From Onstottus_B arcticum (GTDB lineage Bacteria > Acidobacteriota > Blastocatellia > UBA7656): a stretch of DNA of 64,000 bases. The stretch lies in assembly GCA_038040485.1 (NCBI GenBank), contig JBBPIE010000004.1, positions 124,001 to 188,000 of the forward strand, written 5' to 3'. The notes below the pieces were generated by a model. The model worked only from the letters and a program-made list of their open reading frames with translations. It ran no database searches and was not told the DNA's origin. Within the stretch, counting starts at the first letter, position 1, and every line of letters begins with the position of its first letter. This document shows positions 52,746 to 59,771 of the stretch, piece after piece. Position numbers and translations under genes: made by a program.

Positions 52746-52772
52746 GGACGCGGAGCGAAACGCTCCGCGTCC
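52746..52772 (-). terminator. Terminator-like hairpin between riboswitch and sbp
   Basis: Twelve-base perfect stem GGACGCGGAGCG / CGCTCCGCGTCC with a three-base loop. On the minus strand it is followed by TCTTCGTCTT. It lies 29 bases after the riboswitch core, the right place for an expression platform that stops transcription. Confidence 0.7.
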
Positions 52773-52801
52773 CCAAACCGGTCGCGGCGTAATGCCCTTC
52801 C

Positions 52802-52950
52802 TTTTAGCCTGCGAGGTTAGCTGACGGGCTCGGACTGGAAGTGTCCTACGCGAATCCGCTCGCGATGCGCCCCTTCCGCTCGATGCGGAATGTTGGTTCC
52901 CCCGCGTTGCTCGTCTCACGCTCAGCGCCGCGAGCAACTTCGGCAGACAG
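52802..52950 (-). promoter_or_regulatory. c-di-AMP riboswitch (ydaO/yuaA class)
   Basis: Read on the minus strand, the element has the conserved blocks of the class in order. First a helix GTTGCTCG/CGAGCAAC, then GGGGGAACCAA. A hairpin TTCCGCATCGAGCGGAA, the block GGGGCGCAT and a hairpin CGCGAGCGGATTCGCG follow. It ends with CCGAGCCCGTCAGCTAACCT, then CGCAGGC, then AAAAGGAAGGGC. The PCCCGUCAGCUAACC-type block is the hallmark of this RNA. Known members switch genes off when c-di-AMP is high. A terminator-like hairpin and the sulfate operon lie just downstream. Confidence 0.88.
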
Positions 52951-52967
52951 ATTGTCAACGCGAAAAA

Positions 52968-52996
52968 GTTTAAGTGGCGCTCGTCAATAAAGTCAA
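52968..52996 (-). promoter_or_regulatory. Candidate promoter of the riboswitch-sulfate operon
   Basis: On the minus strand TTGACT (52996-52991), a 17-base spacer and TTAAAC (52973-52968). Transcription would begin near 52961, a few bases before the riboswitch. The -10 box is poor. Confidence 0.45.
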
Positions 52997-53003
52997 AGGC
53001 GAT

Positions 53004-53399
53004 TCATACAAGACTCAACTTGATGCCCAACTTTTCGCAAAGCGACTTTATTCTCTCAATGCGTTTTCGCGACGGGTGTTTGAAGCTCATCACCTCGCCC
53101 GATACCGGTCTCTTCATTTTCGGCGGCGCATCCGACTGCCAAACTACGTCCGCGCCTTTTGGCAACCGCTTCAACTCGGACTCAAACCCGGATGTTCCTA
53201 TGATCACGGTCGCCGGGGCGGTTATCTCCTCGTAGGTTCGCTCTCGATTCGTGCCCGGCAACAGCGAGTAATGCCAGTGCCCCTTCTCGTGCCAGGTAAA
53301 AAGCTGATAGCCCTTCATGGGCGCTTGTCTCTTCTGGCCGTACGCAACCAGCACGACCAGCAGGAGCGCAATAACTGTCGCAGTCTTTCGTACGAGCAT
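53004..53399 (-). CDS. Hypothetical exported protein
   Basis: 131 residues with a signal peptide (MLVRKTATVIALLLVVLVAYG) and a small alpha/beta domain. The order FTWHEKGHWHYSLLPGTNRE, ATVIIGTSGFESELKRLP and MSFKHPSRKRIERIKSLCEKLGIKLSL suggests a compact fold with a basic C-terminal helix. I do not recognise the family. It ends eight bases before the likely -35 box of the sulfate operon, and follows aminopeptidase P by 32 bases on the same strand, so it may be the tail gene of that unit. Confidence 0.7.
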   Translation of the reverse strand: MLVRKTATVIALLLVVLVAYGQKRQAPMKGYQLFTWHEKGHWHYSLLPGTNRERTYEEITAPATVIIGTSGFESELKRLPKGADVVWQSDAPPKMKRPVSGEVMSFKHPSRKRIERIKSLCEKLGIKLSLV

Positions 53400-53431
53400 T
53401 ACTCCTCCACCAGCCCTTCGCGGCGAAGGCT

Positions 53432-54784
53432 TTAGTCCGCGCGCCGGGCGTCCGCCATGAACCGTTCGATATCCTCAATCGTCTTGGGCACACGAGCCGA
53501 CAGCACTTCCGCGCCGCCGGCCGTTACAAGCACGTCGTCTTCAATCCGCACGCCGATGCCTCGATAGCGCGGGTTCACACCTTCAACATCCTCGGCGATG
53601 TAAATGCCCGGCTCGATAGTCAGCACCATTCCCTGCTCGAGCTTGCGCCACTCGTCGGCGACTTTGTAAGGACCCGCGTCGTGCACATCCATCCCAAGCC
53701 AGTGACTCGTCCTATGCATGTAGAACTTCTTGTAGCCGCCCTCTTCGATTAGCTTATCGACGTCGCCCTCCAACAATCCGAGTTCAATCATTCCATGAGT
53801 GAGCACCCGAACTACCCGGTCGTGCGGTTCGTCTACCGTCGCACCGGGCCGGATCAGTTCCAGCGCTTCACTCTGAGCATCAAGCACCAACTGATAGATC
53901 TCTCGTTGGGCTTCGGTGAACCGGCCGTTTGCCGGAAACGTTCGGGTCACGTCGCCGGTGAAGTAGCCGAACTCCGTGCCGGCGTCGATCAACACCAGAT
54001 CGCCGTCGCCAATCCGACAGTTGTTGGCGGTATAGTGAAGCACGGTCGCATTCGCCCCCGACGCCACAATCGGAGCATAGCCGTGACGAGGGCTGCCGTT
54101 CTTGCGGCAGATGTAACGCAACAGGGCTTCGATCTCGTGCTCGAACATCCCTGGCCGAACCGCGCGCATCGCCTCGAGGTGAGCTTCGCATGAGATATCC
54201 ACGGCGCGCCTAAGCAGCTCGAGATCTATTCCCGCTTTGATCAGCCGCATTTCGTGCAACAACCCGGCGGGATCGATGACCGCCGACGGCCCAAGTCCGT
54301 CGCGCTGCCGGACTCGCTGGAAGCGGCGCATAAGGCCGACCACTCGATCGTCGCAACGAGGATCGCTGCCAAAACGATAGTAGATCCGATCGGCCTTCTC
54401 GACGAGTTTGGGTAACTCCTCATCCAGCTTGTCGATCGTGAACGCGGCGTCCGCACCGTAGTCGCGCGCGGCCCCTTCCTCGCCGCAGCGCCAGCCGGTC
54501 CACACCTCGCGTTCTCGCTCACGGGGTTGGACGAACAACACGAAGCGATGCTCCGGGTGATCCGGCACAAGCACCGCGACCGAGTTTGGCTCTTCAAAGC
54601 CGGTCAGGTAATACAGGTCCGAATCCTGGCGGTACTCGTGTTCGACGTCACTGTTGCGCAAGGCGGTAGGCGCGCTTGGAAAGATTGCGACTCCGCCGGG
54701 AATGCGGCGCATGAACTCGTCTCGGCGTTGCCTGGTCAACTCTTGAGGATGAACGCTTAGAGTTTCAGTCATACGGATGGGCAT
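53432..54784 (-). CDS. pepP: Xaa-Pro aminopeptidase (aminopeptidase P)
   Basis: Removes N-terminal residues next to proline; a pita-bread metallopeptidase. The N-terminal domain (about residues 1-170) starts with the AMP_N pattern DEFMRRIPGGVAIFPSAP. The catalytic domain holds the two-metal ligands: DAGTEFGYFTGDVTRTFP (two Asp), HWLGMDVHDAG (His), EPGIYI (Glu) and RIEDDVLVT (Glu). At 450 residues it is standard. ATG at 54784 is chosen because GGAAG lies about seven bases upstream; ATG at 54772 is possible. Confidence 0.94.
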   Translation of the reverse strand: MPIRMTETLSVHPQELTRQRRDEFMRRIPGGVAIFPSAPTALRNSDVEHEYRQDSDLYYLTGFEEPNSVAVLVPDHPEHRFVLFVQPREREREVWTGWRCGEEGAARDYGADAAFTIDKLDEELPKLVEKADRIYYRFGSDPRCDDRVVGLMRRFQRVRQRDGLGPSAVIDPAGLLHEMRLIKAGIDLELLRRAVDISCEAHLEAMRAVRPGMFEHEIEALLRYICRKNGSPRHGYAPIVASGANATVLHYTANNCRIGDGDLVLIDAGTEFGYFTGDVTRTFPANGRFTEAQREIYQLVLDAQSEALELIRPGATVDEPHDRVVRVLTHGMIELGLLEGDVDKLIEEGGYKKFYMHRTSHWLGMDVHDAGPYKVADEWRKLEQGMVLTIEPGIYIAEDVEGVNPRYRGIGVRIEDDVLVTAGGAEVLSARVPKTIEDIERFMADARRAD

Positions 54785-54943
54785 CAACGGCTTCCGAGTT
54801 TTTCAGGCCGACGCAGCTTGCTTGTCACCAGCCCTGATGCGAGAATCACCAACTATATCGAGCGAGTACCGCTTTCTCAAGCCATGGCCAAGCGAACGGG
54901 ATCCACTTAGCGGATCGAGACGCCGAAACCGGCAAGTCAAGCA

Positions 54944-56698
54944 GTGAGCACAACGCCCTTCACATTTATCACCGACGAAGCGGCCGTGGAAAAGGCCGCG
55001 GAAGCCATTTCCAGACATCCGGCCGCCGGCGTTGACACGGAAACCACAGGTCTCGACCCGCTCACCAGCCGCGTAAGATTGCTCCAGATTGCGACCCCCG
55101 AACACAGCTTCGTCATCGATCTGTTTCAAGTTCGCGCTCTTGAACACCCGGGGTTGCGCGACTGGTTCTCATCCGCCAGGCAGGTCAAGATATTTCACAA
55201 CGCGAAGTTTGACCTGAAGATGCTGCTGCATCATTTTGCAGTCGAAGTTCGCGGAGTGTTCGACACACTGCTTGCCAGTCAGTTGATCGGCGCCGGCCGG
55301 AGCGAAGGTGGCCACGGGCTTGCCGCGGTCACTGAGCGCCACCTCGGCGAAGTCATCGACAAGTCGATGCAAACCAGCGACTGGTCGGGCCCGCTCTCGC
55401 AATCTCAGCAGGAGTACGCCGCCAAGGACGCAGCTCTCCTGCTGCCGTTGGGCGAGAAGCTCTCGGCAAAGCTCGCGGAGCTGAACCTTACCGATGTGGC
55501 GAAGCTGGAGTTCGAATGCGTGCTGCCGCTCGCAGCAATGGAGCTCGCCGGAATGGCCATCGATCCGATCTGCTGGCGTGCGCTGGTGGCCAATCTGGAG
55601 CGCGCGCATGAAATCTTGTCCGAGGAACTCCGTCGTGCGCTCGCCGCGGGCGTGCCGCAGTTGAACCTGTTCGGCGAGCCGCCAAACATCAACCTCGACA
55701 GCCCGGCGCAGGTAACAGACGCGCTTTCGCAGATGGGCATCAAGGTCGAAGGCACGCGAAGCTGGCAGCTTCAAGCGGTTGCAAAGGACCATCCGGCAAT
55801 CACCAAGCTTCTGGAGTATCGCAGCGTGCAAAAGCTGCTTTCGAGCTACGGGCCGTCGCTGCTCGGACACATTCATCCGATAACCGGAAGGCTGCACGCC
55901 GACTTTCGGCAGATGGGCGCGACCGGCGGACGCATGAGCTGTTCGGACCCCAACCTTCAGCAAGTGCCCAATACGCCGGAGTACCGCAACTGCTTTAGAG
56001 CGCCCGAGGGCCGTAAGCTGGTAATAGCCGACTATTCGCAGATCGAATTGCGAATCCTCGCAGACTGGTCGCAGGACACTTCGCTGGTCAAGGCTCTGAT
56101 CTCGGGTGAGGATCTTCACCGGGTGACCGCGAGTCAGATGTTTGGAATCGAGCTCGACCAGGTTTCGAAAGATCAGCGCGCGGCCGCGAAACAACTCAAC
56201 TACGGAATAATGTACGGGCTGGGAGCGCCGGGCCTGGCTGCGCGGATAGACTGTCCTCCCGAAGAAGCGGAGGGTCTGCTGCGGAAATATTTTGCTGCTT
56301 ACAGCGGCGTGGCGGCGTTCCTGCGAGAAGCGGCTGACCGCGCGGTGCGCGACCGCGAGTGCAGGACTCGCTCGGGCCGGCTGATCTACTTCACCTATGA
56401 CGCGAGTGATCGCTCGCAGGTGGCGGCTGCTCAGCGGCTGGGAAAGAACGCACCAATTCAAGGCTCCTCGGCTGACATCACCAAGCGCGCGCTGGCGTTG
56501 CTCTACGACTCGCTGAAACCGTTCGACGCCAGTATCGTGAACTGCATTCACGACGAGATTGTTGTGGAAGTCGCCGAAGCCGAGGCCAACCCGTGTGCGG
56601 CGGTTGTGGAACGCGACATGGTCGCCGCCGCGCGCGAGTTCATTCGCAGCGTGCCGGTTACAGTGGATGTTGTGGTGGGCGACGCGTGGCTGAAGTAG
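54944..56698 (+). CDS. Short DNA polymerase I with 3'-5' exonuclease (no 5'-3' nuclease)
   Basis: A family A polymerase of 584 residues. The DEDD exonuclease domain (about 1-190) has intact motifs: ExoI DTETTG at 31-36, NAKFDLKML and the ending YAAKDAAL. The polymerase domain (about 260-584) has motif A DYSQIELR near 362, motif B RAAAKQLNYGIMYG and motif C HDEI near 536. The FEN-like 5' nuclease domain of normal PolA (about 300 residues) is absent. This resembles the 'bifunctional 3'-5' exonuclease/DNA polymerase' proteins of various bacteria, so a proofreading gap-filling or repair role is likely. Start GTG at 54944 has a weak ribosome site. Confidence 0.92.
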   Translation: MSTTPFTFITDEAAVEKAAEAISRHPAAGVDTETTGLDPLTSRVRLLQIATPEHSFVIDLFQVRALEHPGLRDWFSSARQVKIFHNAKFDLKMLLHHFAVEVRGVFDTLLASQLIGAGRSEGGHGLAAVTERHLGEVIDKSMQTSDWSGPLSQSQQEYAAKDAALLLPLGEKLSAKLAELNLTDVAKLEFECVLPLAAMELAGMAIDPICWRALVANLERAHEILSEELRRALAAGVPQLNLFGEPPNINLDSPAQVTDALSQMGIKVEGTRSWQLQAVAKDHPAITKLLEYRSVQKLLSSYGPSLLGHIHPITGRLHADFRQMGATGGRMSCSDPNLQQVPNTPEYRNCFRAPEGRKLVIADYSQIELRILADWSQDTSLVKALISGEDLHRVTASQMFGIELDQVSKDQRAAAKQLNYGIMYGLGAPGLAARIDCPPEEAEGLLRKYFAAYSGVAAFLREAADRAVRDRECRTRSGRLIYFTYDASDRSQVAAAQRLGKNAPIQGSSADITKRALALLYDSLKPFDASIVNCIHDEIVVEVAEAEANPCAAVVERDMVAAAREFIRSVPVTVDVVVGDAWLK

Positions 56699-56756
56699 CG
56701 GGCGCTCTTGACTCTAGATATTGAGTCTACATGCGGGCGGGCGAGCGCGGATTGGA

Positions 56757-57728
56757 TCAGCGAATCAATCCAAGCTGAGCGCGCGCTTCGGCTTTCAAGC
56801 GTTCGTCGGGTGTCGCTTCGATGAACTTGTTCCAATCCTGTCTTGCTTCGTCCGTATGATTAGCCTTTTGTTCAGCAAGCGCTTTGTTAAACAAGAACCG
56901 GGTGTCGCCGGGCGATTTCTCATACGCTTTCCGGAAGCATTCGACCGCAGCGTCGTATTTCCCAAGCTGAAGCCTCGCCAATCCAAGATCATTGAAGAGA
57001 TCCGCTGACTGAACGCCGGCGGCCTCGAGTTGCTCAAGAATTGCGAGCGCCCTGCGCGTGTTGTCTCCAGCCATCGCCAGCAGAATGCGAGCCTGTGTGT
57101 GGCGCTCTACCGGCGCGGTGTCCTTGTCCACGGACTCCACCTTATTCAACGCACGCTCGTAGTTCAGATCGTCGCTCTCTTGCTCTCCGCGTATCGGTAA
57201 GTAAGGCGAATAGGGGATGTCTCCGGAGATCAAAGCCTGGTTCCGCCGCTCGTCCTTCATCGCCTGCCGAAGCGTTGCCATTGCAGCCGCCTCAGGCGAG
57301 TCTTTGATGACCAAAAAAATGCCCACCGCCGAGACCGCGCACATGACAAGCGCGGCTGACGCGAGCCTCGGGTAAGAAAGACGCGAACCCGTCCTCGCAC
57401 TCTCGCGGTGTTTCGCCGCCTTAATGTTGGCACGCCCCTGGTTGGATTCGTCCAGCGCGATGTACGCCAGAACCCTGGCTGATTGCTGTTTGACCTCGCG
57501 TTCGGAGACTGGCTCGGCGTGTCGTGCTTCGCCGGTTTCTCGAACCGCAACCGCCACAAGTTCGCGGCAGTCGTCACACTTTGCCAGGTGAGTTTCAAAC
57601 CTTCCGCGATCGCTCGCTGAAAGTCTGCCGTCGGAATAAGAAAGTAATCCGGCTTCGTCGGGACATCCGGTCGCCTCATCTGACCCTTTGTTGCCGGTCA
57701 GTCGCTGTAGCATTGCAGATATGTTCAT
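56757..57728 (-). CDS. Zinc-finger (anti-sigma-type) membrane protein with TPR domain
   Basis: An N-terminal HC2-type zinc finger (H near residue 67, then CDDC) is followed by a membrane helix (about 135-160, ASAALVMCAVSAVGIFLV) and an extracytoplasmic C-terminal half of TPR repeats (DLFNDLGLARLQLGKYDAAVECFRKA and following). It has 323 residues from ATG at 57728; a longer reading adds 15 residues. The layout is like anti-sigma factors of ECF systems with a TPR sensor. No sigma factor gene is adjacent, so this may be an orphan. Confidence 0.8.
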   Translation of the reverse strand: MNISAMLQRLTGNKGSDEATGCPDEAGLLSYSDGRLSASDRGRFETHLAKCDDCRELVAVAVRETGEARHAEPVSEREVKQQSARVLAYIALDESNQGRANIKAAKHRESARTGSRLSYPRLASAALVMCAVSAVGIFLVIKDSPEAAAMATLRQAMKDERRNQALISGDIPYSPYLPIRGEQESDDLNYERALNKVESVDKDTAPVERHTQARILLAMAGDNTRRALAILEQLEAAGVQSADLFNDLGLARLQLGKYDAAVECFRKAYEKSPGDTRFLFNKALAEQKANHTDEARQDWNKFIEATPDERLKAEARAQLGLIR

Positions 57729-57954
57729 GGCCTCTAACTTCCTCGAATTATTTTTTAACGCAACTCGCCTCAAGTTGATTTCTATGGAGGCTCTCTCACT
57801 CGTTCCAACTGCTGGGCCGCTGTCGCTCTGCCGAAGCGCAGCAACCTCTGAGGAAGATCATTTGGCGTCTTCTCCCTCTAAACCTAATAGACGGAAAGTG
57901 CGCGCATTACGATGCAAACATCTGGCAATTGGCGTGAAATCTCGTGGCAAGTTC

Positions 57955-58194
57955 TTAAGCGCTGCGAACACGCCGCTCGGCGCAACTCTTCGAGCAGAAT
58001 GCGCGACCAGCCAACGAAAGCGCGCTACTTTGGGTTATGAAGATGCCGCACCGGTCGCATCTGATCATCTGCGCGGCCCGTCGGCCGCTGGCCGCCCCCT
58101 TTCGTGCCACGGAGGGTGGCGGATTGATCAGCCAGCGGACAAGCCGCACAACCGTATAGGCAAGAGCCATGAAAAAGATAAACCTGAACAGCAT
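57955..58194 (-). CDS. Small membrane-anchored zinc-ribbon protein (PP0621-like)
   Basis: 79 residues: an N-terminal membrane helix (FRFIFFMALAYTVVRLVRWL), a short Ala/Arg linker and a treble-clef-like zinc site CDRCG ... FCSKSC (about residues 47-72). This layout is that of the PP0621 group, small proteins of unknown function. It follows the TPR gene by 14 bases and is probably co-transcribed. Confidence 0.75.
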   Translation of the reverse strand: MLFRFIFFMALAYTVVRLVRWLINPPPSVARKGAASGRRAAQMIRCDRCGIFITQSSALSLAGRAFCSKSCAERRVRSA

Positions 58195-58208
58195 CGCAAC
58201 TGAACTGG

Positions 58209-58922
58209 TTACTCCTTAGGTATCGTGAACGGCCGTCCTGCCTTGAGGTCGGCAACCATACTCTCGAGCTTCGGGATGCCTTCGTTGGCAGGCTCGGTCT
58301 GCTTCAGCCGGTTAAGAGCCTCCTCGGCCCCACGACCGTCCTTCTTCAGAGCGTATGCTTCGATCAAGTGTCTCAGGCCGTGCCCGTTCTTCGGATCGAT
58401 CTTCAACGCGAGCTGTATCTGCTCGATCGCTTTGTCGGGCGACGGCGGTTCACGTTCGATATAAGTCTCTGAGAGCGCGACGTAGAGATCGGCTTCGGCG
58501 GGTTGAGCCTTAATCGCGCGGTTGAACCAGATCTCGGCTTCGGGATACTTCTTTAGTTCGAAGTAATGCTGCGCGATAAAGGCGTCCGCATTCAATGCCG
58601 AGAACTTCACGGGATCGATGTCGTGAGCCTTCTCGAGATACTCGACAGTCTCAGCCTTGCGGCCGATCTGATAAAACACCGTTGCCGCCTCACGCTGTGC
58701 GTCAAAATCTTTTGGGTTGCTCTTGGCCTTCTCGATGGTCTGGGCGACCTGGCCCATCATCGCTTGCTGGCCCCCCGGTCCTGCGGCGGCCCCTGGCATC
58801 GTAGACGCGGGCCCCGATGCGACGCTCGCGCCTTCCCTATTGATCTTCTGCGTGAAATAGAAAGCCACACCAAAACCTATTGCCAGCCCGATCACACCAG
58901 CCAGATACTTGTTCTTGTTCAC
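58209..58922 (-). CDS. Membrane-anchored TPR protein
   Basis: 237 residues. A single N-terminal membrane helix (KYLAGVIGLAIGFGVAFYF), an Ala/Gly/Pro linker with Met, and then four to five TPR repeats (about residues 70-215; for example AEIWFNRAIKAQPAEADLYV). It is probably a scaffold or assembly factor facing the periplasm; no enzymatic motif is seen. It is encoded 29 bases after the 3' end of rnpB, on the same strand, and followed by the PP0621-like gene. Confidence 0.82.
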   Translation of the reverse strand: MNKNKYLAGVIGLAIGFGVAFYFTQKINREGASVASGPASTMPGAAAGPGGQQAMMGQVAQTIEKAKSNPKDFDAQREAATVFYQIGRKAETVEYLEKAHDIDPVKFSALNADAFIAQHYFELKKYPEAEIWFNRAIKAQPAEADLYVALSETYIEREPPSPDKAIEQIQLALKIDPKNGHGLRHLIEAYALKKDGRGAEEALNRLKQTEPANEGIPKLESMVADLKAGRPFTIPKE

Positions 58923-58951
58923 GTGGATTCTCCGATAGCGTTGGTGATTCT

Positions 58952-59438
58952 GGAGTGGGTCTGTAAGCCGAATTCTGTATTCGCCTCGACGGCCAAAACT
59001 GGTTCAGCCATCAACAGCGAAGTGACGGTCATTCATCTAGGCGGCGGATTGCTCCGCGCGCTCAAGCAACCTACCCGGAGGTCGTAGCACCGCAGCCGTA
59101 GCCGCGACGCTTCGGGCGGGCAGCCCTTTTGACGCCTCCCTATTTGGTCTTGCACCACGGAGAGTTTGCCTAGCCGCGACGTGTTGCCACTCGCGCTGGT
59201 GGGCTCTTACATTAAGCCTTGCGGCCCCACCGTTTCACCCATCACCTGTGCTCGATATCCGGCTCGCGCCGAGATCAAGCCATCGGCTGGTCTCTTCTCT
59301 GTTGCACTTGTCGTCGGGTCGCCCCGCCTGGCCGTTAGCCAGTCCGTTGCCCTGCGGTGTTCGGACTTTCCTCTCGCGACGACAGTCTCAAACCGAGGTC
59401 TGAAACCACCGCCGCCAGCAACCGTCCAACCCACTCCA
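58952..59438 (-). ncRNA. rnpB: RNase P RNA (bacterial class A)
   Basis: Catalytic RNA that trims tRNA 5' ends. Minus-strand sequence begins GGAGTGGGTT and ends AACAGACCCACTCC-type sequence, forming helix P1. The conserved cores are visible: GAGGAAAGTCCGAACACCGC near the 5' part, ACAGGTGATGGGTGAAACGG in the middle, AGATGAATGACCGTC and the 3' motif ACAGAATTCGGCTTACAGAC. The length of about 487 bases is at the large end of the type. A TATACT at 59452-59457 (minus strand) may be the -10 box. Ends are set by P1 pairing and may be off by some bases. Confidence 0.93.
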
Positions 59439-59589
59439 AAGAACCAACGAGAGTATAGCACGCGCAAGAACCGCCGATGAAGTAACAAGACGCAGCCCGA
59501 GGTTGACCCCACCTCGGCCTGCAAGATGACCATAGTTTTGTACCGAGCGGTCCACGAAGAGAAAGTTCTAGTAATGCGAAAGATATTTC

Positions 59590-59618
59590 TTGACACCAAA
59601 ACATGCCTGCCGTATCAT
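59590..59618 (+). promoter_or_regulatory. Sigma-70-type promoter of the RHS gene
   Basis: TTGACA (59590-59595), a 17-base spacer and TATCAT (59613-59618). The leader of about 147 bases includes a hairpin AGGGCGTCAGGCCCT near 59645. Confidence 0.75.
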
Positions 59619-59771
59619 CGGCGCGTATTTTTTGTTCCAGTCCTAAGGGCGTCAGGCCCTGAGAATTGCAAACTGAATCAGAGTTCGAAGTGGGATGAAC
59701 GAGCGTCCGTTTCGCTGAGCGCTGCTCAGGCGCTAAGGTCGAGAAAACGCGTCAGTTCGAAGGAGGTCCCC

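Noticed and set aside
52802..52950. SAM or cobalamin riboswitch for the sulfate operon
   Set aside because: A SAM element would be the expected sulfur-related RNA, but its core blocks are absent and the ydaO/yuaA blocks fit along the whole length.
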